From contig NZ_JAHYCB010000009.1 of NCBI RefSeq assembly GCF_019430945.1, positions 158,017 to 222,016 of the forward strand: a stretch of 64,000 nt of DNA, in the 5' to 3' direction. The notes beneath the pieces were generated by a model. The model ran no database searches, was not told where the DNA came from, and saw nothing but the letters and a program-made list of their open reading frames with translations. The DNA comes from Neorhizobium populisoli (GTDB lineage Bacteria; Pseudomonadota; Alphaproteobacteria; Rhizobiales; Rhizobiaceae). Of this stretch, positions 16,299-26,400 are shown one piece after another. Position numbers and translations under genes: made by a program. Each line of letters starts with the position of its first letter. The first letter of the stretch is position 1.

Positions 16299-17138
16299 AT
16301 GACCGCTCGTATGGACAAACGTTTCGCGGCCCTCAAGGCTGAAGGCCGCCCCGCTCTCGTGACCTATTTCATGGGCGGCGATCCGGATTTCGAAACCTCG
16401 CTCGGCATCATGAAGGCGCTGCCTGGCGCCGGTTCCGACATTATCGAACTCGGCATGCCCTTCTCTGATCCGATGGCCGACGGCCCGGTCATTCAGATGG
16501 CCGGCCAGCGTGCCCTGAAGGCCGGCCAGACGCTCGGGAAGACACTTGAACTCGCGGCGAAATTCCGCGAAACCGACAGCGACACGCCGATCGTCATGAT
16601 GGGTTACTACAATCCGATCTATGTCTACGGCGTCGACAAATTCCTCGACGACGTGTTGGCTGCCGGTATCGATGGCCTGATCATCGTCGATCTGCCGCCG
16701 GAAATGGATGACGAGCTCTGCATCCCGGCGCTCGCCAAGGGCATCAACTTCATCCGCCTGGCGACGCCGACGACGGACGACAAGCGCCTTCCGGCCGTTC
16801 TCAAGAACACCTCGGGCTTCGTCTATTACGTCTCGATGACCGGCATCACCGGTTCGGCGCTGCCGGATACGACGAAGATTTCCGGTGCCGTGGAGCGCAT
16901 CAAGGGCCATACGGACCTGCCGGTCTGCGTCGGTTTCGGCGTCAAGACGGCCGATCATGCCAAGGCGATCGGCGCTGCGGCAGATGGCGTCGTGGTCGGC
17001 ACCGCGATCGTCGCCCAGATCGCCGGTAGCCTCACAAAGGACGGCAAGGCTGGACCGGATACGATTGCCTCGGTCGCGACGCTCGTGAAGGGTCTTTCGA
17101 CCGGCGTTCGCGCCGCCCGCCTTGTTGCTGCCGAATAG
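16299..17138 (+). CDS. trpA: Tryptophan synthase alpha chain
   Basis: TIM-barrel lyase that cleaves indole-3-glycerol phosphate and channels indole to TrpB. 279 aa; the catalytic residues are in the expected places: E50 in IIELGMPFSDP and D61 in MADGP (E. coli E49, D60). ATG lies one base after the trpB stop, typical of translational coupling between the two subunits. Confidence 0.98.
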   Translation: MTARMDKRFAALKAEGRPALVTYFMGGDPDFETSLGIMKALPGAGSDIIELGMPFSDPMADGPVIQMAGQRALKAGQTLGKTLELAAKFRETDSDTPIVMMGYYNPIYVYGVDKFLDDVLAAGIDGLIIVDLPPEMDDELCIPALAKGINFIRLATPTTDDKRLPAVLKNTSGFVYYVSMTGITGSALPDTTKISGAVERIKGHTDLPVCVGFGVKTADHAKAIGAAADGVVVGTAIVAQIAGSLTKDGKAGPDTIASVATLVKGLSTGVRAARLVAAE

Positions 17139-17185
17139 GCGGCCCACATAAACGACAATAAGACAAACAAATCGGAGTACGACCA

Positions 17186-18082
17186 GTGAACTGGATTACC
17201 AACTACGTCCGGCCGCGCCTCAACTCCATGCTCGGCCGCGAAAGCAAAGTTCCGGAAAACCTCTGGATCAAATGCCCTGAAACCGGGGAAATGGTCTTCC
17301 ACAAGGACCTCGAAGAGAACAAGTGGGTCATTCCGGCCTCCGGCTTCCACATGAAGATGCCGGCCAAGGCGCGTCTGACCGACCTGTTCGACGGCGGCGT
17401 TTTCGAATCGCTGCCGCAGCCGAAGGTCGCCCAGGATCCCCTGAAGTTCCGCGATTCCAAGCGTTATGCCGATCGCCTGAAGGACAGCCGCGTCAAGACC
17501 GAGCAGGAAGACACGATCCTCGCCGGCCTCGGCCAGGTCGAAGGGCTGAAGCTTGTCGCAGTCGTGCATGAATTCAACTTCATCGGCGGTTCGCTCGGCA
17601 TGGCGGCCGGCGAGGCGATCGTGAAGGCCTGCGAACGTGCGGTCGCTGAAAAGTGCCCGCTCATCATCTTCCCGGCGTCCGGCGGCGCCCGCATGCAGGA
17701 AGGCATTCTGTCGCTGATGCAGCTCCCGCGCACCACGGTTGCGGTCGATATGCTGAAGGAAGCCGGCCTGCCTTACATCGTCGTGCTGACCAACCCGACC
17801 ACAGGCGGCGTCACCGCTTCCTATGCAATGCTGGGCGACGTCCACATTGCCGAGCCGGGCGCCGAAATCGGCTTTGCCGGCAAGCGCGTCATCGAACAGA
17901 CGTTGCGCGAAAAGCTGCCGGAAGGTTTCCAGACCTCGGAATACCTCCTGGAACACGGCATGGTCGACATGGTGGTCAAGCGCCACGACATTCCGTCGAC
18001 GCTGGCGCGGATTCTCAAGATCCTCACCAAGCAGCCGGCCAACCAGTCGGCGGCGACGGTGCCGGCGGCGATCAGCGCCTGA
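17186..18082 (+). CDS. accD: Acetyl-CoA carboxylase carboxyltransferase beta subunit
   Basis: Transfers carboxyl from carboxybiotin to acetyl-CoA, together with AccA, to make malonyl-CoA. The 298-aa product shows the crotonase-fold motifs GSLGMAAGEAIVKA, PASGGARMQEG and TNPTTGGVTASYAMLGD. The N-terminal zinc ribbon seen in E. coli is degenerate: of the four cysteines only C30 remains, with T33, I49 and S52 at the other ligand positions. GTG start at 17186, 47 bases after trpA. The trpBA-accD-folC order is widespread in bacteria. Confidence 0.96.
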   Translation: MNWITNYVRPRLNSMLGRESKVPENLWIKCPETGEMVFHKDLEENKWVIPASGFHMKMPAKARLTDLFDGGVFESLPQPKVAQDPLKFRDSKRYADRLKDSRVKTEQEDTILAGLGQVEGLKLVAVVHEFNFIGGSLGMAAGEAIVKACERAVAEKCPLIIFPASGGARMQEGILSLMQLPRTTVAVDMLKEAGLPYIVVLTNPTTGGVTASYAMLGDVHIAEPGAEIGFAGKRVIEQTLREKLPEGFQTSEYLLEHGMVDMVVKRHDIPSTLARILKILTKQPANQSAATVPAAISA

Positions 18083-18107
18083 CATTATCGGGGAATTGGG
18101 CGGCGGG

Positions 18108-19460
18108 ATGACGACGATGGGCGAAGCCGTGACGAGCGAGGCGGAACGCGAGATCGACAGGCTGATGACCCTTCATCCGAAAGGTTTCGACCTTTCGCTT
18201 GATCGTATCATCCGGCTTCTCGCGCTTCTCGGCGATCCGCACAAAAAACTGCCGCCGGTCATCCATGTGGCCGGCACCAATGGCAAAGGCTCGGTCACGG
18301 CCTTCTGTCGTGCGCTTCTGGAAGCGGGCGGGTATGCCACCCATGCCCATACCTCGCCGCATCTCGTCCACTGGCACGAACGGTACCGGATCGGCGTCAA
18401 GGGCGGTCGCAGCCAGCTGGTGGACGATGCATTGCTCGCCGATGCGCTTCGCCGCATCGCTGCCGCCAATGACGGCCAGCCGATCACCGTTTTCGAAATC
18501 CTGACAGCGGCAACCTTCCTGCTGTTTTCCGAACAGCCGGCCGATGTGGTGATCCTCGAAGTCGGCCTTGGCGGCCGTTTCGATGCGACCAACGTCATTT
18601 CCAATCCGGCCGTTTCGGTCATCATGCCGATCTCGCTCGACCATCAGGCCTATCTCGGCGACCGGGTCGAACTGATCGCGGCTGAAAAGGCCGGCATCAT
18701 GAAACGCGGCCGGCCGGTGGTGATCGGTCAGCAGGAATTCGACGCGGCCCGCGAAGTGCTGGTCTCGACCGCAGAACGGTTAAGCTGTCCGATGTCCGTC
18801 TACGGTCAGGATTTTTCCGCCCACGAGGAATTCGGCCGGCTGGTCTATCAGGACGAAGACGGCCTGCACGATCTGCCTCTGCCCAGGCTTCCCGGCCGGC
18901 ATCAATATGCCAATGCGGCGGCGGCGATCCGCGCCGTCAAGGCGGCCGGTTTTCCGGTTACCGATGCGATGATGGAAAAGGCCATGACGACGGTCGAATG
19001 GCCGGCTCGCCTACAGCGCCTCACGGACGGCAAGCTCATCGAACATGCGCCGGAAGGGTCGGAAATCTGGCTGGATGGCGGCCATAATCCGGCCGGCGGC
19101 GAAGTGATTGCCGAAGCTATGGCGGCTTTCGAGGAACGCCAGTCGCGCCCTCTCTACCTCGTGACCGGCATGATCAACACAAAGGATCCAGTCGGTTATT
19201 TCCGCGCCTTCGCGGATATCGCCGAACACGTCTTCACCGTCCGCATCCGCGGCAGCGAATCGGCGCTTGATCCCGTGGTTCTCGCTCACGCCGCCTTCGA
19301 CGCGGGGCTGGTGGCGGAACCGGCCGGCTCGACGGTCGAGGCTTTGCAAGAGATTACCCGCCGCCACGTGCCGGGCGCACAGCCGCCGCGTATCCTGATC
19401 GGCGGTTCGCTCTATTACGCGGGCAATGTTCTGGCCGACAACGGCACTCCGCCGACCTGA
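18108..19460 (+). CDS. folC: Folylpolyglutamate synthase / dihydrofolate synthase
   Basis: Mur-ligase-type ATP enzyme adding glutamate to dihydropteroate and to reduced folates; 450 aa. The P-loop HVAGTNGKGSVTAF, the LEVGLGGRFDATNV metal site, ISLDHQAYLGD and the C-terminal WLDGGHNPAGG are all present. It follows accD by 25 bases. ATG 18108 was chosen; ATG 18117 is equally possible because GGCGGG precedes both at short or normal spacing. A strong terminator follows, closing the trpF-folC unit. Confidence 0.95.
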   Translation: MTTMGEAVTSEAEREIDRLMTLHPKGFDLSLDRIIRLLALLGDPHKKLPPVIHVAGTNGKGSVTAFCRALLEAGGYATHAHTSPHLVHWHERYRIGVKGGRSQLVDDALLADALRRIAAANDGQPITVFEILTAATFLLFSEQPADVVILEVGLGGRFDATNVISNPAVSVIMPISLDHQAYLGDRVELIAAEKAGIMKRGRPVVIGQQEFDAAREVLVSTAERLSCPMSVYGQDFSAHEEFGRLVYQDEDGLHDLPLPRLPGRHQYANAAAAIRAVKAAGFPVTDAMMEKAMTTVEWPARLQRLTDGKLIEHAPEGSEIWLDGGHNPAGGEVIAEAMAAFEERQSRPLYLVTGMINTKDPVGYFRAFADIAEHVFTVRIRGSESALDPVVLAHAAFDAGLVAEPAGSTVEALQEITRRHVPGAQPPRILIGGSLYYAGNVLADNGTPPT

Positions 19461-19483
19461 GACGGGCTCGGATCGGACAAAAG

Positions 19484-19518
19484 AAAAGCCCGGCTGAATC
19501 GCTTCAGCCGGGCTTTTT
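19484..19518. terminator. Bidirectional terminator between folC and trxA
   Basis: A perfect 15-bp stem AAAAGCCCGGCTGAA/TTCAGCCGGGCTTTT around a TCGC loop, with T tracts on both strands. It serves folC and the convergent trxA. Confidence 0.92.
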
Positions 19519-19538
19519 CATGCAATCAACTCAACCGA

Positions 19539-19859
19539 TCAGGCGGCGCTGGAAATCCAGGCCGAAAGCGCGGTCTTCGGGGCAGCGCCGACCTTGATAT
19601 CGGCCACTTCGCCGCCCTTGAACATGGCGAGCGTCGGGATCGAACGTACGCCGAACTGGGCAGCCAATTCCGGGTTTTCGTCGATGTTCAGCTTGACGAC
19701 CTTGACCTTGCCGGCGAGCTCGTTCGAGATTTCCTCGAGGCTCGGGCCGATCATCTTACAAGGGCCGCACCATTCAGCCCAGAAATCCACGACAACCGGC
19801 TCTACGGAGTTGAGGACTTCGGCCTGGAAATTGCTGTTATCGACTTTCACGGTAGCCAT
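19539..19859 (-). CDS. trxA: Thioredoxin
   Basis: Cytosolic disulfide reductase of 106 aa with the active site WCGPCK near residues 30-35 and cis-Pro motif RSIPTLAMF. The internal ATG at 19859 with GGAGAG upstream gives the standard length; an 18-codon upstream extension is not family-like. It is the last gene of the minus-strand run divL to trxA; the addA-trxA adjacency is common in alphaproteobacteria. Confidence 0.97.
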   Translation of the reverse strand: MATVKVDNSNFQAEVLNSVEPVVVDFWAEWCGPCKMIGPSLEEISNELAGKVKVVKLNIDENPELAAQFGVRSIPTLAMFKGGEVADIKVGAAPKTALSAWISSAA

Positions 19860-19931
19860 GGGGCTCTCCTTAACGATTCTCTGTTGACCCAAATGTGAGC
19901 GCGAGCCCCACATATTTCAATGTCCGTCATC

Positions 19932-22900
19932 TCACTTTGTTTTGAGTTCCGCAAGCGAGCGCGACATGAGCTCCGGCGACAGGCGGATGAGGGCAGCTGA
20001 TTCGGTATAGACCAGAACGCAGTCCACTTCCCGGCCGGGATAAAGCGGCATCAGAATTTCGCGATAGATGGCAAGCTGCGCCCGGTGCGGCAGCGCCACG
20101 TCTTCGGCATCCTTCGGCGGCATGCGGTTGGTCTTGTAGTCGAGGATGACGACGCGGTCGTCTGTCACCACCAGCCGGTCGATCCGGCCGGAAATAGCAA
20201 AATCCCGGCCTTCCAGCGTCAACGTCCCCATGATCGAGACTTCGGACTGGCTGCGGGCCGAAAAGACGTCGGCCAGATCCCGATGGGAAAGCACCGACAT
20301 GACGGCCGCGACAAGCTTTTGCCGTTCCGCCGCCGGCCAGAACCGGGCGGCACGCTCCGCATAACGCCTTGCCGCCGCTTCCCGTTCGGTCTCGGCAAAT
20401 TCCGTCAGCATCTGCAGCATGCGGTGAACGAGCTTGCCCTTCTGCAGCGCAAGTCCAGCGCTCTCCCGATCGCCGAAAAGCGGCGAAGTGACGATCAGAT
20501 CGTCCGCATCGTCATCGATCATCGTACCGGCGCCGGAAGGGCTCAGCGGGCGCGGCAAAACCTTTTGGGCCGGCAGGCTGCGCGACAGGGCAGGCGGCAA
20601 AGGCTGTTTCTCGGCCGGGGCGTTTTCCCGATGCTCGGCCTTCGAGATCTTGCCGCCGGTATTCGGCAGCCGCCACTGAAGCCCACCCCATTGCCCGTCC
20701 CGGTCGACAAATTCTTGCGTGCTGCAATGATGTTCGTCGCCGGCGAGCGCCCGCGAAATCGTCGCCGCCCAGGTATCCGGGTTGTCTATCTTGCCGCGAT
20801 AACCGCAAACGATCAGCCGGTCGGCGGCGCGCGTCATGCCGACATAGAGCAGGCGGCGATATTCTTCTTCGGTCAGGGTCTTGAGCCGGGCATCGTCGGT
20901 GGCCGTCAATGCGTTTCCGAGCCCCTTGCCGGGCACCCAGGCCGGGACCTCTTCCACGCCGACCCGCAGCAGCCGGAATTTCGGCACATGCGAGGAGATA
21001 AAGGCCTTAGAGCCGCTATCGACGAGGAAAACCACCGGCGCTTCCAGACCCTTGGAAGCATGCACGGTCATGATCCGCACTTCGTTGCGGCCGCCATCCT
21101 GTTCGCGCTTCACTTCCGGTGATTCGAGCTCCAGCGTCGAGACAAAGGCCTGCAGGCCGGGCAGGCCGGAAGTTTCGTGGTCGAGCGCAAAGGTCAGGAA
21201 TTCGTCGAGAATGTCGCCGGCCTCGGTGCCGAGCCGGCCGAGAAACTTTCGCCGCCCGCCATATTGGCCGAGAATCCGGGCAAACAGATCATGCGGACTG
21301 AGCTGGCGGGAGAGGAACAGCAGGTGATGCAGCCGCTCGGATGCGTCGCGGAATTGCAGCGGCTGTTCCTCGGCCAGGCGGTTGAGCTGCGCCCAGGCGC
21401 TGGCTCGGTCCGAACGAAGGGCCGTGACCTCGAAAACCTCATCTTCGGAAAGGTTGAAAAGCGGGCTCTTCAGAAGCGCGGCCAGCGAAAGATCGTCCTG
21501 CGGCAACAGGAGAAAGCGTCCGAGCGCCAAAAGGTCCTGAACGGCGATATGGCTGGTCAGCCGCAGCCGGTCGGCACCGGCGACGGGAATATTGTCGCGC
21601 CGCTTCAACGCCCGGGTCAGCGCGTTGACGAAGGCATCGCGCTTGCGCACCAGAACGAGGATGTCGCCCGGCTCGATCGGCCGCGCCACGGAGCCGTCGG
21701 CGCCCTTTTCGATGATCGTTTCCTTGCCGATCATCTCTTCGATACGGTTGGCGATCCGACCGGCAAGAATGGCGGAGGGCGCCTTGTCCGGCGTCGAATC
21801 GAACGGCGCGGTCCAGTCCTCCTCCCGTTCGGAAACCTCCGGCACGACGACATCCCAGAGATCGACCTCGCCGGGATGGCCCATGCGGTTCGAACGATGC
21901 TGGACAGGGTCGCCGATGGCGCTCAGGCCTTTCGCATTCTCCTCCAGCGAAAACACCTGGTCTACGGCGGCCAGCACATCGGCGGTGGAGCGGAAGGAAA
22001 GCGGCAGGCGGATGGCATGGAAGGACTGGCCGCTGCCGCGCACCCGCTTTTCCGTCTCGCTGCGTTCGTCGGCAAACCGTTCCGGCCGGGCGCCCTGGAA
22101 CGAGTAGATCGACTGTTTTTCGTCGCCGACCGCAAAGATAGTGCGCAGCGTCTCGCGGGCGCTGGTGCCGGAGTAGAAATCCTCGGCGAGCGACTTGATC
22201 ACCGTCCACTGGATCGGGCTGGTATCCTGCGCCTCATCGACGAGAATGTGGTCGATGCCCTGATCGAGCTTGTAATGCACCCAAGCGCCGACGCCGTCGC
22301 GGGTCAGGAGATCGGCGGTGCGGGCGATCAGGTCCTCGAAGTCGAGCAGGCTGCGGCTCTTCTTCAGGTCCTCGTAATCGTCGTTCAGCCGCTGGGCGAG
22401 CGTCAGCGCCGCCCTGGTCGCCGCGAACATACGGATCAGCCGCAACCGGTCGCGGCAGGCGACGATGTGGTTGCGGGCGGCATCCACGGCACCGGCCAGT
22501 TCCGGCGCCATGGTCACCATCGCCTTGGCGACCAGCGACGAATCCGCCTTCGGCTTGCCCTCGCGGGTAAGAAAAATCTGGTCGAGATAATCGGCGCGCT
22601 TGAAAGGCTCGGTCTCCCGCATCGCCATTCGCAGACCATAGGCGACCTCGGTCACCTTCGAGCCGCCCTTCTGGTCGGCGAGCGACAGGTAGAGATCGAG
22701 CGTAATGCCGGAAAGCTCCGGCAACGGCCAGTAGCCGGCGGCGATACTCTCTTGCGTATCCGCCGGTCCAAGCCCCATAATACGTTTCAGCTCGGCGCCG
22801 ATGCCGCCATGGCGTTCAGCGAAGGCCGTGAACCGGCGGATTGCGGTGCGATTGGCGATGATGTCGCCAAGCAAGGTCTCCAGCCCGAATTCGTCACCGA

Positions 22901-23495
22901 GATCGAGGACATGCGCAAAGGCTTCCGCCAGATCGGGGTCATCCTCCGCCGAGGTGGCAGTCAGCAGCGAACGGCGCGCTTCTGCAAGCAGTGTCGAGGC
23001 GGCCCGGTCGTCGAGCACTGAAAAATGCCCGGCGACATTGGCCTCCAGCGGAAACTGATGCAGCAGCGCCTCGCAAAAGGCATGGATGGTCTGGATCTTC
23101 AGCCCGCCCGGCGTTTCCAGCGCCTTGGCAAACAGCCGCCGCGCTTCGGCAAGCTTGAACGAATCCGGCTCATGACCTTCGACATCCCGGATCCTTTTGG
23201 CGAGATCCATGTCGGAAAGCACGGTCCATTCGGAAAGCCGCTGGAAGACACGGTTCGACATTTCGGACGCCGCAGCCTTGGTATAGGTGAGGCAGAGGAT
23301 GGAGGATGGCCGGCTGCCGGCAAGCAGCAGCCGGATGACGCGCTGGGTCAGCACATGCGTCTTGCCGGAACCGGCATTGGCCGACACCCAGGCCGAACTT
23401 TTGGGATCGGAGGCGCGCGATTGCTGGACGGTCGTCCAGTCGATCCATTTGATCGGGTCGTCATCGGCGGGGAGATCATCGAGATGGTCACTCAT
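19932..23495 (-). CDS. addA: Double-strand-break repair helicase-nuclease AddA
   Basis: Helicase-nuclease subunit of the AddAB complex, which resects double-strand breaks for RecA loading, replacing RecBCD. A 1187-aa UvrD/Rep superfamily protein: Walker A SANAGSGKTH near residue 40, the DEAQDTSPIQW Walker B, GDEKQSIYSFQGARPE, VHASKGLEAPVVF, YVGMTRAADRL, and a C-terminal PD-(D/E)XK nuclease with VVILDYKTNR. Start at 23495 (MSDHLDD) with GGAGAGG upstream overlaps the addB stop by 8 bases; an upstream start at 23519 is possible. Confidence 0.96.
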   Translation of the reverse strand: MSDHLDDLPADDDPIKWIDWTTVQQSRASDPKSSAWVSANAGSGKTHVLTQRVIRLLLAGSRPSSILCLTYTKAAASEMSNRVFQRLSEWTVLSDMDLAKRIRDVEGHEPDSFKLAEARRLFAKALETPGGLKIQTIHAFCEALLHQFPLEANVAGHFSVLDDRAASTLLAEARRSLLTATSAEDDPDLAEAFAHVLDLGDEFGLETLLGDIIANRTAIRRFTAFAERHGGIGAELKRIMGLGPADTQESIAAGYWPLPELSGITLDLYLSLADQKGGSKVTEVAYGLRMAMRETEPFKRADYLDQIFLTREGKPKADSSLVAKAMVTMAPELAGAVDAARNHIVACRDRLRLIRMFAATRAALTLAQRLNDDYEDLKKSRSLLDFEDLIARTADLLTRDGVGAWVHYKLDQGIDHILVDEAQDTSPIQWTVIKSLAEDFYSGTSARETLRTIFAVGDEKQSIYSFQGARPERFADERSETEKRVRGSGQSFHAIRLPLSFRSTADVLAAVDQVFSLEENAKGLSAIGDPVQHRSNRMGHPGEVDLWDVVVPEVSEREEDWTAPFDSTPDKAPSAILAGRIANRIEEMIGKETIIEKGADGSVARPIEPGDILVLVRKRDAFVNALTRALKRRDNIPVAGADRLRLTSHIAVQDLLALGRFLLLPQDDLSLAALLKSPLFNLSEDEVFEVTALRSDRASAWAQLNRLAEEQPLQFRDASERLHHLLFLSRQLSPHDLFARILGQYGGRRKFLGRLGTEAGDILDEFLTFALDHETSGLPGLQAFVSTLELESPEVKREQDGGRNEVRIMTVHASKGLEAPVVFLVDSGSKAFISSHVPKFRLLRVGVEEVPAWVPGKGLGNALTATDDARLKTLTEEEYRRLLYVGMTRAADRLIVCGYRGKIDNPDTWAATISRALAGDEHHCSTQEFVDRDGQWGGLQWRLPNTGGKISKAEHRENAPAEKQPLPPALSRSLPAQKVLPRPLSPSGAGTMIDDDADDLIVTSPLFGDRESAGLALQKGKLVHRMLQMLTEFAETEREAAARRYAERAARFWPAAERQKLVAAVMSVLSHRDLADVFSARSQSEVSIMGTLTLEGRDFAISGRIDRLVVTDDRVVILDYKTNRMPPKDAEDVALPHRAQLAIYREILMPLYPGREVDCVLVYTESAALIRLSPELMSRSLAELKTK

Positions 23496-26400
23496 CCGCT
23501 TCGGCCTCTCCATCGTCATCGGCTGTCGACCATTCCGCTACCCGCGCCAGATGGTCGTATTCGCCGCCGAAATCGCCCTGGGCAAACGGAACGAGCCGCG
23601 ATGCGAAACCGGCCTCGCCATTCCTCAGCGTCGCCACGAACCGGGTAAGCTGTTCGATCGATTCCTGCGCAAGATCGAGAGCAGATTTCGGCTGGCGTTT
23701 GGCCGTGGCCGTCGTGCCCTCGTTATTGACTTTCTCGGCCCGGAACCGATCGCCCGGTCGAAGCCGGACATAGAGCAGATCGCCCGGTCGCTGCGCGCCT
23801 ATATTGCGGAAAGCGCCGGCCTGCAGAGCTGCGGCCTCCAGTGCCAACTGCGGATCGAGCAGGGCGCGGGCCTGCGACACCGAAGGGCTGAGACCGGTCT
23901 TGTAATCGATGAGATCGGTCTCGCCGGATCCCTTGATGTCGATCCGGTCGGCAATGCCGGTGACGCGAATGCCGGCGGCTTCTACCTCGAAACCGGCACT
24001 GACTTCGGTTGCCGTGCTGCGGATATCCGGCGCCCGGCCGACTTCCCAGTCGAGAAAGGCGCGCGCCACCTCGACGAAACGTGGCCGCCAGACCCGGTCG
24101 ATATGCGGCGGCAACTGCTCGGCATCGAACATGTCTTCCGTTATCCGGCTCATTGCTTCACGTGAAACGGGCGTGCCGGGCTTGTGGCCTTCGCGGGTAT
24201 AACGATCGATGATCGCATGATAGAGCGTGCCGCGCTGGGCCGCACCCGGATCTTCGTTGAACGGCGCCAGCGGATCGAGTTTCAGGATGCGCCGCGCATA
24301 GATCGAATAGGGATCGCGGCGCAGGCGGCCGACTTCGCTGAACGAATAACTTTTTGGCTGCAGATCGGCCGGAGGTTTTGGGGCAGGGCGCTTGGCGCCC
24401 GGCTGGTTTTCCCCCACGTCGATCGCCGTGGCCCAATGTCGGAAATCCACGCCGCGCGCCTTGAGTTCCGCCGCAAAACCCTTGCCTCCCAGCGCCAGCA
24501 GCCGCTGCAGCCAGCGCGAAGCGACGGTCGGCGTCGAGCCCTGCCGCATCGAACGCGACAGGATGAGATTGCGCGTGCCGCAGGCCATTTCGAAATCGTG
24601 CGCCAGCTGGCCGATGCGCCGTTCGGGCGGCTCGAGCCCCATATCCGTCTTCATGGTGCGGGACAGGAACGGGTTGTTGACCGTCTGGCCCGGCCAGGAG
24701 CCTTCGTTCAGGCCGCCAAGGATCATCGTATCGACGCTCTGCAGGCGTGCTTCCAGCGTACCGAAGATGAAGACGCGCGGATGGGCGAGCGAACGGGGTT
24801 TCACCGCGCCGCCAGTCGTCAGCGCCATGACGATATCGATCCATTGCGGCCCGTCCGCTTCCATCTGGCCGTCGGTCTCCATGACTTCGGAGAGGAGGCC
24901 GGCCAGTCTTTCGCCGGCTTCGCCCGACCAGAGCAGGCCGAGGCTGCCGCGCTCGTCGATGCAGAGCGCTTCCAGGACGCGGCCGGTGCGGGCCGCCCAA
25001 TCGGAAAGCGTGAGTTTTGCCGTCAGCCCGCGCCCGTCGGGTCGGCGGCGCAGGAAAGCGGAGACCAGCGGCTCGACCGCCTTGGCGAGTTTCCGGGCAA
25101 GCTCGGCCGCCTTGTCGTCGGCTCCCTCATGCAACGAAAGGCGCCAGCGGGGCGGGTGCCGGTCATCGGCCTGTTCTTCGATCTGCCGCTCTAGAAGCGG
25201 TTCCAGTGCCGAAATGTCCATTTCGCCGATGCCGCCGCGCAGGGCGATCACTTCCAGCGCCTCGACGGCCTCCCGCAACTCGTTCGCCGGCAAACCGAGG
25301 CGCAGGAGAGGGTGTTTCAGCAGGCCGACGATCGCCACCGGGTCGCCGGGGCGAAGCGTCGCTTCGAGCAGAAGCTGGGTGAGCGTGCCCTGCGGCGTGC
25401 CGGACAGCGCTGAACCGGCTGAATCATCGGCGATAATGCCGAAACGGGCAAGTTCCGCGGTTACCCGGCGGCCGAGCGCACGATCCGGCGTGATCAGCGC
25501 CGCGACCGCTTCGCCGCCGTTCTTGCCCGGTTTTTCGAGTGCCAGGCGTAGCGCGATGGCGATCGCTACCGCCTCTTCGCGCTCGTTGGCCGCTTCTATC
25601 AGGGATACATCGGTAAAAGCCCGGCTGAGGTCATCGGGTTTAGCCTCCTCCCGCCATGTGCTCCAGCGGTCGGTCGCCTTGGCAGGCACCAGCGCCTGGG
25701 AGATCGCGGCCGCGCGGAAAGCGAGGTCGGCGGGTGCTTCGGCAAGGCCAAGAACGTCGTCGCGGCCGATACCGATCTTTTTCAGAAGTTGGGAAAGCCC
25801 GAATTGCGGGTGGCTGCGGCTTGCCGGCTCCGGCTTTCCGTCGAAACTTTCCTCGCCGACCAATGCCCATTGGTCCGGCGGCATGGATGTATCGAGGCCG
25901 GGAAGCACGACAGTGCCTTCAGGCAGGCGCGAGATTGCCGCGATGAGATCGGCCGCGGCCGGCACCGAGCCGGTGGAACCGGCGACGATCACCGGCCCCC
26001 TATGTGGCCGCTCCATGATCCGCCGGGCCTCGCCGCGCAGAATGGCGGCCTGGTGTTTGGCCGGCGACGAGCGGCGCAATTCCTCCAGCCGCGTCGGCCA
26101 GAAGGCGCTAGCGATTTTCAGGAATTCCGTCGTCAGTTGCCACCAGAGTGCATGTTCGCCGGTGTCGAGACCTTTGAGGTCTTCCCAGTCGCGCTCTTCG
26201 GTATCGACAGCGTCGATCAGTTCGGCAAGCGCTCGGGCAAGCCAGATCGCGTCAGCAGGACTGGCGGGTGCGACAAGCGGCGATTCCGAATGTACGTCGA
26301 GTACGATCTTCGGCAACTGGTTGCGCCAGGCCAAAATCAATCGGCCGAGTTCCAGAAGCCGCGCCGTGCTACCGATCGGCAGGGCTAGGTCCATTTCTTC

